Positions 19,356 to 28,574 are shown, counted from the first letter of the stretch. The stretch: 63,420 nt of DNA from Zobellella denitrificans (GCF_002237365.1 NZ_NMUO01000010.1:1-63420), one strand, 5' to 3'. The notes: a model not told the origin generated them from the letters alone. Program-made: numbers and translations.

Positions 19356-19895
19356 TCAGGCTCCGTCAAGGGGATAAAGGGTGATTTCCACCAGCACCTC
19401 GGCCTGCTCCCCGGCCGCCAACGCCAGGGCTTCCCCCGACGCCAGCACCCAGAGCTCGGGCACGTCGGCATGCCGGTACAGCAGGCGGGCCCGGGGGTGC
19501 TCGCTGCGGTAGCGCTGGCCGGGCGCCAGACGGTGAACCGCCGTTTCGGCCCGGCCCCAGTGGCGGGCGGCCATCACATTGAAGTCCAGGCAGGCACCGC
19601 CCAGCAGCCGGCAGTCCACCGCCGTCTCGCCGTTGAAGTGCAGGGGGACAAAGGGTTCCGTCATCCGCCGCCGTTCGCCGGCCATCTCCAGTTCGAAACC
19701 GTCGCCGTCCACCAGCATCAGAGTGCGATCGATGCCGGGAAAGAAGGAAAAGGGGCCGCTCTGCCCCACCCGGGCCATGGAGACCCGCAGTTCAAGATCG
19801 CCCTCGACGGGTTGCCGGTACAGTTCCCGGGTGGTGCCGCCGCCGTTTTTCCAGGGCATGTCGACGAAGTCCGCCGGCCCCAACAAGGTTGCCAT
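19356..19895 (-). CDS. HutD/Ves-family protein
   Basis: A 179-residue cupin-like protein with the family hallmark PWKNGGGT (14-21). HutD proteins are often next to histidine-utilisation genes and may limit pathway flux, but no hut genes are here, so the role is unknown. It lies 35 bp after siaD and 3 bp before the esterase, probably in the same transcript. Confidence 0.85.
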   Translation of the reverse strand: MATLLGPADFVDMPWKNGGGTTRELYRQPVEGDLELRVSMARVGQSGPFSFFPGIDRTLMLVDGDGFELEMAGERRRMTEPFVPLHFNGETAVDCRLLGGACLDFNVMAARHWGRAETAVHRLAPGQRYRSEHPRARLLYRHADVPELWVLASGEALALAAGEQAEVLVEITLYPLDGA

Positions 19896-19930
19896 TTGTC
19901 TCTTTCCGAATTGAAGTTTGCCTGTCCCGC

Positions 19931-20719
19931 TCAGGGGACGGCCACCTGCAGCCGGTCCCGGCCGCTGCGCTTGGCCCGGATCAGCTCGCCGTCGGCCCGG
20001 TTGATGGTCCTGTCCAGCGCTTCATGGGGCTGATAGGCGGTGAGCCCCACGCTCACGCTGAGCAGCAGTTGCTCGTCGATGTCCGCCAGCCGCAGGCCGC
20101 GCACCGCTTCCATGATCCGCTCGACCAGTTGCCGGGCCTGCTCGAGGCGGGTATCCGGCAACAGCAGCATGAATTCCTCGCCGCCCCAGCGGGCACAGAG
20201 ATCGTAACCGCGCAGCTGGCCACCGATGGCCTGGGCCAGCAGGCAGAGCACCCGGTCGCCCACGTCGTGACCGAAGGCATCGTTGATGCGCTTGAAATGA
20301 TCCACGTCCAGCATCGCCAGGCAGAACGGGGCACTACCGCGCCGGCAGCGTTCCTGCTCCTCTCCCAGCCGCTCCATCAGCAACCGGCGGTTGGCCAGGC
20401 CGGTGAGGGGATCGCGCAGGGCAGCCTGCTTGAGCCGGTCGTTGAGTTCGAGCAGGCTGCGCTGGTAGCGATCGGAAATGCGGGTGATCTTCTCCAGCCG
20501 GCGCAGTTGCCTGTCGTACTGCTGCAACAGATCCTCGGTCTGGGAGCGGGCCAGATCATAGCTGCAGTCGGAGATGCGCAGCAGCCGCTCCAGCCGGAGG
20601 CGATGCTCCCTGTCCCGCTCCAGCAGCACCTTCAATACCGGCAGCAGGGGGTTGTCCCTGTGCTCCGGGGCGCTCAGCAGCCGTTCCAGCTCGGCGTCGT
20701 CGGGCAGCCGGCTAGTCAT
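19931..20719 (-). CDS. siaD: Diguanylate cyclase SiaD
   Basis: A 262-residue cytosolic protein. An N-terminal helical region (about 1-95, coiled-coil-like) is followed by a GGDEF domain with active-site GGEEF (179-183) and product-inhibition I-site RGYD (170-173), exactly five residues before it. It makes c-di-GMP from GTP. Its position as fourth gene after siaA, siaB and siaC, overlapping siaC by 8 bp, and its short N-terminal stalk match P. aeruginosa SiaD, which is activated by binding unphosphorylated SiaC. Confidence 0.88.
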   Translation of the reverse strand: MTSRLPDDAELERLLSAPEHRDNPLLPVLKVLLERDREHRLRLERLLRISDCSYDLARSQTEDLLQQYDRQLRRLEKITRISDRYQRSLLELNDRLKQAALRDPLTGLANRRLLMERLGEEQERCRRGSAPFCLAMLDVDHFKRINDAFGHDVGDRVLCLLAQAIGGQLRGYDLCARWGGEEFMLLLPDTRLEQARQLVERIMEAVRGLRLADIDEQLLLSVSVGLTAYQPHEALDRTINRADGELIRAKRSGRDRLQVAVP

Positions 20720-21089
20720 GGGGCAGGATATCGAAGGGGAAGCTGCAGTCTTCCCTGAACTCCTCGGCCAGCTCCACCACCCGTTCGTTGTCCGGATCGT
20801 AGAACCACTGCACCAGCACCTGCCGGCCCTGCCCGAAGGCCGCCTCCAGCAGGTCGAAGATGTCCATCATGGCCTTGACGCTGCTGGTGTTCATGTAGAT
20901 GAGCCTAAGCTCCAGGCGCAGCGGGCGCTCGGCCTGTGCCAGAAACTGTTCCACCCATTCGATCACCTCGTTGAAGAACTCGAAGGAGTTTTCGGGATAG
21001 GAGTCGCCGCTCATGGCGACCACGCCGGTATCCGGGTTGCAGAGAATGTCCGGGGTGGATCGGGTTCCTGTGATATTCAACGACTTCAT
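20712..21089 (-). CDS. siaC: SiaC, phospho-regulated activator of SiaD
   Basis: A 125-residue protein of the DUF1987/SiaC family (MSGDSYPENSFEFF, YMNTSSVKAMMDIFDLLE). Phosphorylation of the Thr in NTSS by SiaB and removal by SiaA control whether it binds and activates the cyclase. I chose the ATG at 21089 (GGA 7 bp upstream): the Thr is then residue 68, the position reported for P. aeruginosa SiaC. The ATG at 21113, overlapping the siaB stop, would add eight residues and remains possible. Confidence 0.88.
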   Translation of the reverse strand: MKSLNITGTRSTPDILCNPDTGVVAMSGDSYPENSFEFFNEVIEWVEQFLAQAERPLRLELRLIYMNTSSVKAMMDIFDLLEAAFGQGRQVLVQWFYDPDNERVVELAEEFREDCSFPFDILPHD

Positions 21090-21109
21090 AGCTAATTCCG
21101 GGTTCACGC

Positions 21110-21652
21110 TCATATTACCGCCAATAAACTGAAAAACCCCCGGCCTTCGCCGGTGTCCACCAGCTTGGCCGTCATCGGCCGGGAAGACTTCCTGGCCACG
21201 TCCAGCAGGCCCAGACCGGCACCGGTGCCGCTGTCTTCCGCCCTCGGCTGGCGCAGCTGGGTCTTGTAGGCCGCCTTCAGCGCCGCCTTGTCCATGCCGG
21301 CCAGCTGTTCGATACGCCGGCACAGGGCCTGGCCATCGGCCAGCTCGACCCGGTTGCCCGCCAGCACCATATAGTGGCCGTCCTCTCCCCGCGCCACCAC
21401 CACGGTGGCGGAGCCGTCGCGCTCGCTGTAGCCCATGCGGCCGGCGTAATGGCGGATGTTCTGGGTCAGTTCGATATAAACCCCGAACACGTCCATGGCC
21501 GCGGCGGGCAGGGCATTCTCCGCCTGCAGGTAGTTGCGCAGGGCATTGCCGATTTCCTCGATAAGACTACGGGAAATGGGACCGTTGAAACAGAGCAGTA
21601 TCTGGTTTTCGTTGAATTGCTCCCGGATCGAAAGCAGGTCTATGGCTGGCAT
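21110..21652 (-). CDS. siaB: SiaB-type kinase
   Basis: A 180-residue cytosolic protein of the SiaB family with a GHKL-like pattern: FGVYIELTQNIRHYA (N-box region) and SGTGAGLGLLDVARKS (glycine-rich ATP-lid region). In P. aeruginosa SiaB phosphorylates SiaC and so turns cyclase activation off. GAGGGA lies 5 bp before the ATG, 13 bp after siaA. Confidence 0.86.
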   Translation of the reverse strand: MPAIDLLSIREQFNENQILLCFNGPISRSLIEEIGNALRNYLQAENALPAAAMDVFGVYIELTQNIRHYAGRMGYSERDGSATVVVARGEDGHYMVLAGNRVELADGQALCRRIEQLAGMDKAALKAAYKTQLRQPRAEDSGTGAGLGLLDVARKSSRPMTAKLVDTGEGRGFFSLLAVI

Positions 21653-21665
21653 CGGAATCCCTCGT

Positions 21666-23669
21666 TCAGCATGCGTCGATTTTAAAGGCGAGCAGGGTAA
21701 TGTCGTCCCGCTGCGGATGGCTGCCCCTGTAGTCGTCCAGCGCCTGGCGCAGCGCCTCGGCCTGCTCCGCCAGGGGCAGCCGGGAATGGGTACGCAGCAA
21801 CTCCCGGAAGCGGCTGCCGCCCAGGCCAAAGCCCTTGGTGCCGCCGGCCTGATCCAGGTAGCCATCGGTGGCCAGGTAGTAGATATGGTCGGCACTCAGG
21901 GGAATGCGGCTGTCCTCGAAGCGGGCATCGCGCCTGTCCAGCAGGGTCCGCCGGCTGCCCTTGCATTCCTCCACCCGCTCGCCGTCGCTGTAATAGAGCG
22001 ACATCTTGGCGCCGGCGAACACCAGTTGGCCCGCGCCCGGATCCACGCAGGCCAGGCCCACGTCCATGTTGGTGGCCAGGCCCCGCGGCAGATCGCAGTC
22101 CTGCAGCATGCCGCGCAGGGTCGCATCCGCCAGCGTCAGCACGGCCGCCGGTGACGCCATGCCCCGCTCGCGGATGGCGTGATCCAGCGCCGCCCGGGCC
22201 AGCATGGTCATCAGCGCGCCCGGCACCCCGTGGCCGGCGCAGTCGACCACGCCCACCAGGAAGCGTCCCTCCTCGCCGGGATGGAACAGGTAGAAGTCGC
22301 CGCCCACCACGTCCCGCGGGTGCCAGAGCACGAAGTGGTGCTCGCCCAGCACCTGGGTCAGTTGTTGATCCGGCAGTATGGCGCGCTGGATCAGGCTGGC
22401 GTAGTCGATGGAGTCGTTGATCTGCTGGTGGGCCTGGCGCATCCGGCGGTTGGCCTCTTCCAGCTCGCGGGTACGGTGTTGCACCTTCTGCTCCAGCTCC
22501 CGGGTGTGGCTGCGCACCTTGTCGGCCATCACCCCGAAGGCTTGGCTGAGATCGCCGATTTCATCCCCCGAGGGCGGCGGCAGGGAGACATCATAACGGC
22601 CCTGGGCGATGGCGGTGGCCGAGCCCTGCAGCCGGCGCAGGGGCCTGAGCATGATCCTGTCCACCGCGTAGACCAGGGCCAGCAGCAGCACCGCCAGCAT
22701 GACGACAAAGGCCGCGAGGGCGCTGTTGACGAAGCCGGCCTCCAGCACCTGGGCCGCGTTCATGTCCACCGCGGTCACCAGGTACCAGTCCAGCTCGGGA
22801 ATGAAGCTCACCGCCAGCAGCTGGCGCCGTCCGTCCAGGCTGAACCAGCCGGTACCGACGGTGTCGGGGGCCGACGCGGCCTCGCGCATCAGTTGGCCCA
22901 GGCGTTCGCCCTCGGCCGTTGAACCGAGCAGTTCGGGCAGGGTGCGCTGTTCACCGCGGATGCCGGCGGCCGACCCCAGGGCGATCAGCGCAGGGTCCGG
23001 ATGAGCCTGGAAGGCGCCCCGCTCGTCGATGATCATGGGCGTCACCCCCAGCTCGTCGGTGGCGATGAACTCCTGGATAAAGCGGGTCAGATCGATGCCG
23101 GTACCGGCCAGGCCGAGGGGACGCCCCTCCTCCTCCACCAGCACGTTCAGCCACACCCGGGTGGTGCCGAGGCGGCTGTCGCGGTTGACGTTGATATTGA
23201 GCTTGTCGCCGCTGGCCAGGATATTGAAAAACCATTGGTCGTCGGCGCTGTCGGGGTCGAGCCGGTACTGGGGGGCGCCGGTAAAGGGCTTGTCCGGCTC
23301 CCGGTAGTAGTAGTCGCGGCTGCCGGCGCTGATCAGGAAGTAGGAATGACTGCTGAAATCAGCGGCGAAGCCTTCGGCTTCACGGAACAGCAGGGCCTTG
23401 CCGGCCTCGTCCGCCTCGTCCCGCAACCATTGGCGGGTCAGCACCGAGTCGGCGAAACGCCGGGCCAGGGCCAGATCCCGGGACAGGGGCACCAGCAGGT
23501 TCTGCCGGTTGAGCTGGGTGAAATTGCGGGCATAGGCCTGGCCGAAATGCTCCTGCACCGAGGCCAGCATCCGCCAGCCGATGCCGCCGGCCGGGACGAA
23601 GGCGAGCAGGCAGGCAATCAACAACGCGAGCACGGACTTTGCCCTGAGTCCCCGACCCCAGATGGCCAT
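21666..23669 (-). CDS. siaA: SiaA, membrane PP2C-type phosphatase with extracytoplasmic sensor
   Basis: A 667-residue protein. TM1 is about 11-32, a periplasmic Cache-like domain follows (about 33-310; WFFNILASGD, GIDLTRF), then TM2 (about 315-340), HAMP, a coiled coil, and a C-terminal SpoIIE/PP2C phosphatase domain with metal-binding aspartates (VVGGDFYLF, VVDCAGHGVPGA, ATDGYLD). In P. aeruginosa SiaA dephosphorylates SiaC and triggers c-di-GMP synthesis and aggregation. AGGAGA precedes the ATG. A frame reading far upstream is antisense to ribBA and is not used. Confidence 0.92.
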   Translation of the reverse strand: MAIWGRGLRAKSVLALLIACLLAFVPAGGIGWRMLASVQEHFGQAYARNFTQLNRQNLLVPLSRDLALARRFADSVLTRQWLRDEADEAGKALLFREAEGFAADFSSHSYFLISAGSRDYYYREPDKPFTGAPQYRLDPDSADDQWFFNILASGDKLNINVNRDSRLGTTRVWLNVLVEEEGRPLGLAGTGIDLTRFIQEFIATDELGVTPMIIDERGAFQAHPDPALIALGSAAGIRGEQRTLPELLGSTAEGERLGQLMREAASAPDTVGTGWFSLDGRRQLLAVSFIPELDWYLVTAVDMNAAQVLEAGFVNSALAAFVVMLAVLLLALVYAVDRIMLRPLRRLQGSATAIAQGRYDVSLPPPSGDEIGDLSQAFGVMADKVRSHTRELEQKVQHRTRELEEANRRMRQAHQQINDSIDYASLIQRAILPDQQLTQVLGEHHFVLWHPRDVVGGDFYLFHPGEEGRFLVGVVDCAGHGVPGALMTMLARAALDHAIRERGMASPAAVLTLADATLRGMLQDCDLPRGLATNMDVGLACVDPGAGQLVFAGAKMSLYYSDGERVEECKGSRRTLLDRRDARFEDSRIPLSADHIYYLATDGYLDQAGGTKGFGLGGSRFRELLRTHSRLPLAEQAEALRQALDDYRGSHPQRDDITLLAFKIDAC

Positions 23670-23715
23670 AGGCTCTCCTGTTACCTTGATTGGCTGTTCC
23701 TTTGGTGAGGCGGCC

Positions 23716-23744
23716 ATTGTTGCCCCATCCGGACCAAAACTCAA
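23716..23744 (-). promoter_or_regulatory. Putative promoter of siaABCD
   Basis: TTGAGT and AACAAT are 17 bp apart, about 50 bp upstream of the siaA start and just after the ribBA terminator. sia would thus be transcribed independently of the riboflavin genes. Confidence 0.5.
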
Positions 23745-23755
23745 TCGGCGCCGAA

Positions 23756-23784
23756 TAAAAAGCCCGCTCGGAAGCGGGCTTCGT
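23756..23784 (-). terminator. Intrinsic terminator of the nrdR-rib operon
   Basis: AGCCCGCT-TCCG-AGCGGGCT followed by TTTTTATT in the ribBA transcript, 17 bp after the ribBA stop. Confidence 0.88.
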
Positions 23785-23800
23785 GATCGGGGGCCGGCCA

Positions 23801-24910
23801 TCAGTCGGTGATGTAGTCCACCACTTCCAGGCCGAAGCCGGACAGGGCATGGTAGCGCTTGGGCGAACTCAGCAGCCGCATCTTGCCCACACCCATGGCA
23901 CGCAGGATTTGCGAGCCCACCCCCACCCGGCGGGAGGTGCCCTGCCACTTGGCGCCCTCGGGCCGCTCGCCCCGGTCCACCGCCTCGAAGGTGCGCACCA
24001 GGGACAGCAGGTGATCCGGGGTTTCCTCCTTGCCGAGGATCACCAGCACGCCGCCTTCCTCGGCGATGCGGGCCATGGACTTGGTCAGCGGCCAGGTGCG
24101 GGCGGCGTGGCGGTCGGTCATCAGCACGTCGGTCAGCACGTCGTGGATATGCACCCGCACCAGGGTCGGCTGCTCGGCCTGGATCTCGCCCTTCTTCAGG
24201 GCGAAGTGCACCTGGTTGTCGATGGTGTCGCGGAAGGTAACCAGTTCGAAGTCGCCGTATTCGGTGGGCAGATGGCAGCGGGCCACCTGCTCGATGGTGG
24301 TCTCGTTCTGGTTGCGGTATTCGATCAGATCGGCGATGGTGCCGAGCTTGATGCCATGCTGTTCGGCGAACTTCTCCAGATCCGGGCGCCGGGCCATGGT
24401 GCCGTCTTCGTTCAGGATCTCGACGATCACCGCCGCCGGCTCCAGTCCCGCCAGCCGCGCCAGGTCGCAGCCCGCTTCGGTGTGGCCGGCGCGGGTCAGC
24501 ACGCCGCCGTTCTGGGCCTTGAGCGGGAAGATATGGCCCGGCTGCACCAGATCCGCCGCCTTGGCATCCCTGGCCACCGCCGCCTGCACGGTGCGGGCCC
24601 GGTCGGCGGCAGAAATGCCGGTGGTAACGCCTTCGGCGGCCTCGATGGACACGGTGAAGGCGGTGGAGAACTGCTCGGTGTTGCGGCTGACCATCAGCGG
24701 CAGATCCAGCTGGCGGCAACGGGCCTCGGTCAGGGTCAGGCAAATCAGCCCCCGGCCGTATTTGGCCATGAAGTTGATGTCTTCCGGCCGCACATGCTCG
24801 GCGGCCATGATCAGGTCGCCCTCGTTTTCCCGGTCCTCGTCATCCATCAGGATGACCATTTTGCCCTGACGAAGATCGTCGATGATTTCCTGGGTACTGC
24901 TTAAGGCCAT
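23801..24910 (-). CDS. ribBA: 3,4-dihydroxy-2-butanone-4-phosphate synthase with a degenerate GTP cyclohydrolase II domain
   Basis: A 369-residue protein. The RibB domain (1-200) keeps [11 protein letters not shown] (about 23-33), the acidic metal-binding loop, and the [16 protein letters not shown] segment. The C-terminal RibA-like domain lacks the zinc-binding cysteines: the expected C-X10-C-X-C stretch reads [14 protein letters not shown]. It should therefore make dihydroxybutanone phosphate only, as in other gammaproteobacterial RibB-X proteins, and a separate ribA is expected elsewhere. It is the last gene of the nrdR-ribD-ribE-ribBA operon. Confidence 0.93.
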   Translation of the reverse strand: MALSSTQEIIDDLRQGKMVILMDDEDRENEGDLIMAAEHVRPEDINFMAKYGRGLICLTLTEARCRQLDLPLMVSRNTEQFSTAFTVSIEAAEGVTTGISAADRARTVQAAVARDAKAADLVQPGHIFPLKAQNGGVLTRAGHTEAGCDLARLAGLEPAAVIVEILNEDGTMARRPDLEKFAEQHGIKLGTIADLIEYRNQNETTIEQVARCHLPTEYGDFELVTFRDTIDNQVHFALKKGEIQAEQPTLVRVHIHDVLTDVLMTDRHAARTWPLTKSMARIAEEGGVLVILGKEETPDHLLSLVRTFEAVDRGERPEGAKWQGTSRRVGVGSQILRAMGVGKMRLLSSPKRYHALSGFGLEVVDYITD

Positions 24911-24923
24911 GGTGTTCTCCTTG

Positions 24924-25577
24924 TTATTTCACGAATCCGCTGGCGGCCAGGGTCGCCAGCGTCAGTCCGCCCTGTGGTGATGCGGGCGCACCGCTCAGCA
25001 GGCGCTCCAGATAACGGGCTATGATATCCACCTCCAGGTTGACCGACCGGCCCGGTTGCCAGTCGTCCAGGGTGGTTTCTTGTAATGTATGGGGTACCAG
25101 GGTCAGTTTAAAGGCCGCCCCGGCCACCGCGTTCACCGTCAGGCTGATGCCGTCGACGGTAATGGAGCCTTTTTCGGCGATATAGCGGGCCAGCTCCCCG
25201 GGCGCCTCCACCCACAGCTCCAGGCTGCTGCCGAGCCGGGCGCGGCTTTTCACCCGCCCCACCCCGTCCACATGGCCGGAGACGATATGGCCGCCCAGCC
25301 GGCTGGTGGGCAGCAGCGCCTTCTCCAGGTTGACCCTCTGCCCCGCCTGGTAATCGGCGAAGCCGGTGCGGGCGATGGTTTCGCCGGACACGTCGGCACA
25401 GTAGTAGTCCTTGCCCAGTTCGGTGACGGTGAGGCAGACGCCGTTGGTGGCGATGGAGTCGCCCAATTTGACGTCGGACAGGTCCAGCCCGGGACAGTGG
25501 ATCCTGATCACCGACTCCTTGCCCTGACGGCGGATGGCCGCAAGCAGGCCCGTGGCTTCAACGATACCGGTAAACAT
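24924..25577 (-). CDS. ribE: Riboflavin synthase, alpha subunit
   Basis: A 217-residue enzyme that dismutates two lumazines to riboflavin and the pyrimidine precursor. It starts [10 protein letters not shown] and contains two lumazine-binding repeats (NGVCLTV in the first, DGISLTV in the second). The start overlaps the ribD stop by one base (TGATG). Also called ribC in some genomes. Confidence 0.96.
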   Translation of the reverse strand: MFTGIVEATGLLAAIRRQGKESVIRIHCPGLDLSDVKLGDSIATNGVCLTVTELGKDYYCADVSGETIARTGFADYQAGQRVNLEKALLPTSRLGGHIVSGHVDGVGRVKSRARLGSSLELWVEAPGELARYIAEKGSITVDGISLTVNAVAGAAFKLTLVPHTLQETTLDDWQPGRSVNLEVDIIARYLERLLSGAPASPQGGLTLATLAASGFVK

Positions 25578-26692
25578 CAGTTTATTACCCTTGCAGTCAG
25601 TTTAAGATCACCACCCACCCGGCGGCAGTCGCGCCATTCGAGCCGGGGCACGGCATCCATGGCGGTCAGCTCCGGCAGCTCGAACAGGCCGCGGGCGCCG
25701 CTGCCCATCAGCTTGGGCGCCTGGTAGAGTACCAACTCGTCCACCAGCCCCTGGCCGAGCAGGGCGCCGCACAAGGTAGCCCCCGCCTCCACCCACAGTT
25801 GGTTCAGCTGGCGCCGGCCCAGTTCGTCGAGCAGCAGCGGCAGGTCGAGTTTGCCGTTGTCGGCGAGCGGCAAGACGCATTCTTCCACCTGGGGGCCGAA
25901 GCCGCCGCTCACCCGGCCGCGCAGCAGCAATACGGGGCCGGGCACGGCGAACAGCCTCAGCCCCGGATGCAGCCGGTTGCGGCTGTCGATCAGGATGCGC
26001 AGCGGCTGGCGCAGCCCGGCCTCGGGGTACTGCTCCCGCACCGAGGCGGGCAGCTCATGCCAGCGCACGTTGAGGGCGGCGTCGTCGGCCAGCACGGTGT
26101 CGGCCCCGGACAGCACGGCGCAGCTCAGGGCCCGGTGGCGCTGTACGTCCCGCCTGGCCTCGGAGCCGGTGATCCATTTGCTCTCGCCGTTGGCCAACGC
26201 GGTACGGCCATCGAGGCTGGCAGCCAGCTTGACGGTCACGAAGGGCCGGCCGGTGCGCATGCGGTGCAGAAAGCCGACGTTGACCGCCTCCGCCGCCGCC
26301 GTCATCAGGCCGGCCTCGGCCCGGATGCCCGCCGCCTGCAGCATGGCCAGTCCCCGCCCGGCGACCCGGGGGTTGGGATCCACCATGGCCGCCACCACCC
26401 GGGCCACTCCGGCGTCGATCAGGCCCTGGGCACAGGGCGGGGTGCGGCCGTGGTGGGAGCAGGGCTCCAGGGTGACGTAGGCGGTGGCGCCCCGGGCACG
26501 GGAGCCGGCCTGGCGCAGGGCGAACACCTCGGCGTGGGGTTCGCCGGCTTTTTGGTGATGGCCCTCGCCGACCAGTTCGCCTTCATGGACGATAACGCAG
26601 CCCACCGCCGGATTGGGGCTGGTGGTAAAGCGGCCGCGACCGGCCAGGGTTAGCGCCCTGGCCATCCAGGACGCATCTTCTTTGCTGAACAC
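25577..26692 (-). CDS. ribD: Bifunctional deaminase/reductase RibD
   Basis: A 371-residue enzyme for two early riboflavin steps. The N-terminal deaminase has the zinc motif HAE and PCSHHGRTPPC (about 52-86). The C-terminal reductase (about 148-371) has VKLAASLDGR and the NADPH-site GGATLCGALL-like stretch. It starts with GTG immediately after the nrdR stop, so it is translationally linked. Confidence 0.95.
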   Translation of the reverse strand: MFSKEDASWMARALTLAGRGRFTTSPNPAVGCVIVHEGELVGEGHHQKAGEPHAEVFALRQAGSRARGATAYVTLEPCSHHGRTPPCAQGLIDAGVARVVAAMVDPNPRVAGRGLAMLQAAGIRAEAGLMTAAAEAVNVGFLHRMRTGRPFVTVKLAASLDGRTALANGESKWITGSEARRDVQRHRALSCAVLSGADTVLADDAALNVRWHELPASVREQYPEAGLRQPLRILIDSRNRLHPGLRLFAVPGPVLLLRGRVSGGFGPQVEECVLPLADNGKLDLPLLLDELGRRQLNQLWVEAGATLCGALLGQGLVDELVLYQAPKLMGSGARGLFELPELTAMDAVPRLEWRDCRRVGGDLKLTARVIN

Positions 26693-27142
26693 TTATTGCT
26701 CCAGACGGGCTATTTCCTCGCCGAATTGGCGCAGATCCTCGAAACAGCGGTAAACGGAGGCGAAGCGGATATAGGCAACCTTGTCGAGCTGCTTGAGCTC
26801 TTCCATCACCAGGTTGCCGATAAGCTCTGACTTGACTTCCCGCTCGCCGGTGGCGCGCAGCTGGGACTTGATGCGGCTGATGGCCTGCTCGATGGCCTCG
26901 GTGCTGACCGGCCGTTTTTCCAGCGCCCGCTGCATGCCGGCTTCCAGCTTGTCTTCGTTGAAGGGCTCGCGAATGCCGGTGGTCTTGATCACGCGGGGCA
27001 TCACCAGCTCGGCGGTCTCGAAGGTGGTAAACCGCTCCCTGCAGGCATTGCATTCCCGCCGCCGGCGTACCTGCAGGCCGTCCCCCACCAGACGGGAGTC
27101 GATGACCTTGGTTTCGGTTGCGTTACAGAAGGGGCAGTGCAT
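26693..27142 (-). CDS. nrdR: Transcriptional repressor NrdR
   Basis: A 149-residue regulator of ribonucleotide reductase genes. The zinc ribbon uses C3, C6, C31 and C34, followed by an ATP-cone ([17 protein letters not shown]). NrdR senses ATP or dATP and binds paired NrdR boxes. It leads the riboflavin operon, a standard gammaproteobacterial arrangement. TACACT at 27171-27176 on the minus strand is a weak -10 candidate. Confidence 0.96.
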   Translation of the reverse strand: MHCPFCNATETKVIDSRLVGDGLQVRRRRECNACRERFTTFETAELVMPRVIKTTGIREPFNEDKLEAGMQRALEKRPVSTEAIEQAISRIKSQLRATGEREVKSELIGNLVMEELKQLDKVAYIRFASVYRCFEDLRQFGEEIARLEQ

Positions 27143-27202
27143 GGTGCCTCCGCGGAGCCGGCGATGGCCCTAGTGTAAAGAAGCGGGTTGGAGATTGCCA
27201 GT

Positions 27203-27266
27203 GGGACGGGGACTGGGGATTAGGGACTCGGGATTAACCAGTCCCCAATCCCCAGTCCCTAATCCC
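27203..27266. repeat. G-rich inverted repeat with G-quadruplex potential on both strands
   Basis: The left arm has five runs of three or more G separated by 2-4 bases (GGGACGGGGACTGGGG, then ATTAGGGACTCGGG). The right arm repeats the pattern on the other strand (CCCCAATCCCCAGTCCC, then TAATCCC). Arms of about 20 bp are nearly complementary, so a cruciform or two quadruplexes could form. It sits between the nrdR promoter region and the glyA terminator. Confidence 0.7.
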
Positions 27267-27272
27267 GGCCCT

Positions 27273-27303
27273 AACAAAACGGGGTCCGAAGACCCCGTTT
27301 GAT
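27273..27303 (-). terminator. Intrinsic terminator of glyA
   Basis: AACGGGGTC-TTCG-GACCCCGTT followed by TTGTT in the glyA transcript, about 20 bp past the stop. Confidence 0.82.
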
Positions 27304-27320
27304 ATTGCCGTCAACGACAA

Positions 27321-28574
27321 TCAGGCATAGACCGGGAAGCGGCGGCAGATATCCAGTACCTGCTCCTTCACCCGGGCGATGGTGGCGTCGTCGTTGATGT
27401 TGTCGAGCACGTCGCAGATCCAGTTGGCCAGCTCGCGCACCTCGGCTTCCTTGAAGCCGCGGCGGGTCACCGCCGGGGTACCGATACGGATGCCGGACGT
27501 CACGAACGGAGAGCGCGGATCGTTGGGCACGGCGTTCTTGTTCACGGTGATGAAGGCGCGGCCCAGGGCGGCGTCGGCTTCCTTACCGGTGATGTCCTTG
27601 TCGATCAGGTCGAGCAGGAACAGGTGGTTGTGGGTACCGCCGGACACCACCTTGTAGCCGCGCTTCTGGAACTCGTCGGCCATGGCCTGGGCGTTCTTCA
27701 GCACCTGGCCCTGGTACTCCTTGAACTCGGGCTCCATGGCTTCCTTGAAGGCCACCGCCTTGGCGGCGATGATATGCATCAGGGGACCGCCCTGGCCGCC
27801 GGGGAAGACGGCGGAGTTCAGCTTCTTCTCCAGCTCTTCGTCGTTGGAGGCGGACAGGATCAGGCCGCCACGGGGACCGGCCAGGGTCTTGTGGGTGGTG
27901 GAAGTCACCACGTGGGCGTGGGCGATCGGGCTCGGGTAGTGACCGGCGGCGATCAGGCCCGCCACGTGGGCCATGTCCACCATGAACCAGGCACCGACCT
28001 TGTCGGCGATTTCGCGCATGCGCGCCCAGTCGACCAGGCCGGAGAAGGCGGAGAAGCCACCGATGATCATCTTGGGCTTGTGCTCGACCGCCAGGCGCTC
28101 CATCTCTTCGTAATCCAGCACGCCCTGCTCGTTGATGCCGTAGGGGATGATGTTGTACATCTTGCCGGAGAAGTTGGCGGGAGAGCCGTGAGTCAGGTGG
28201 CCACCGTGAGCCAGGTTCATGCCCATGACGGTGTCGCCGGGCTTGACCAGGGCCATGAAGACGGCGGCGTTGGCCTGGGAGCCGGAGTGGGGCTGGACGT
28301 TGGCGTAGGTGGCGCCGAACAGCTGCTTGGCGCGCTCGATGGCCAGCTCTTCGGCGATGTCGACATACTCGCAGCCGCCGTAGAAACGCTTGCCCGGGTA
28401 GCCTTCGGCGTACTTGTTGGTCAGCTGGGAACCCTGCGCCTGCATCACCCGGGGGCTGGTGTAGTTTTCGGAAGCAATCAGCTCGATATGCTCTTCCTGA
28501 CGCTGGGTTTCATCGCTGATGGCCTGCCACAGCTGGGGATCATAATCGGCGATATTCATGTCACGCTTTAACAT
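27321..28574 (-). CDS. glyA: Serine hydroxymethyltransferase
   Basis: A 417-residue PLP enzyme interconverting serine and glycine with tetrahydrofolate, the main source of one-carbon units. The PLP lysine lies in [13 protein letters not shown] (about 226-238), and SENYTS and HSGSQAN motifs are present. The length equals E. coli GlyA. AGGAG lies just before the chosen ATG; a longer frame upstream is not used. It has its own terminator, so it is separate from nrdR-rib. Confidence 0.97.
   Translation of the reverse strand: MLKRDMNIADYDPQLWQAISDETQRQEEHIELIASENYTSPRVMQAQGSQLTNKYAEGYPGKRFYGGCEYVDIAEELAIERAKQLFGATYANVQPHSGSQANAAVFMALVKPGDTVMGMNLAHGGHLTHGSPANFSGKMYNIIPYGINEQGVLDYEEMERLAVEHKPKMIIGGFSAFSGLVDWARMREIADKVGAWFMVDMAHVAGLIAAGHYPSPIAHAHVVTSTTHKTLAGPRGGLILSASNDEELEKKLNSAVFPGGQGGPLMHIIAAKAVAFKEAMEPEFKEYQGQVLKNAQAMADEFQKRGYKVVSGGTHNHLFLLDLIDKDITGKEADAALGRAFITVNKNAVPNDPRSPFVTSGIRIGTPAVTRRGFKEAEVRELANWICDVLDNINDDATIARVKEQVLDICRRFPVYA

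Noticed and set aside
23670-24743. Upstream extension of the siaA frame to 1025 codons
   Set aside because: The extra part is antisense to ribBA and Gly/Arg/Pro-rich; siaA has a good ribosome site and signal-anchor start at 23669.
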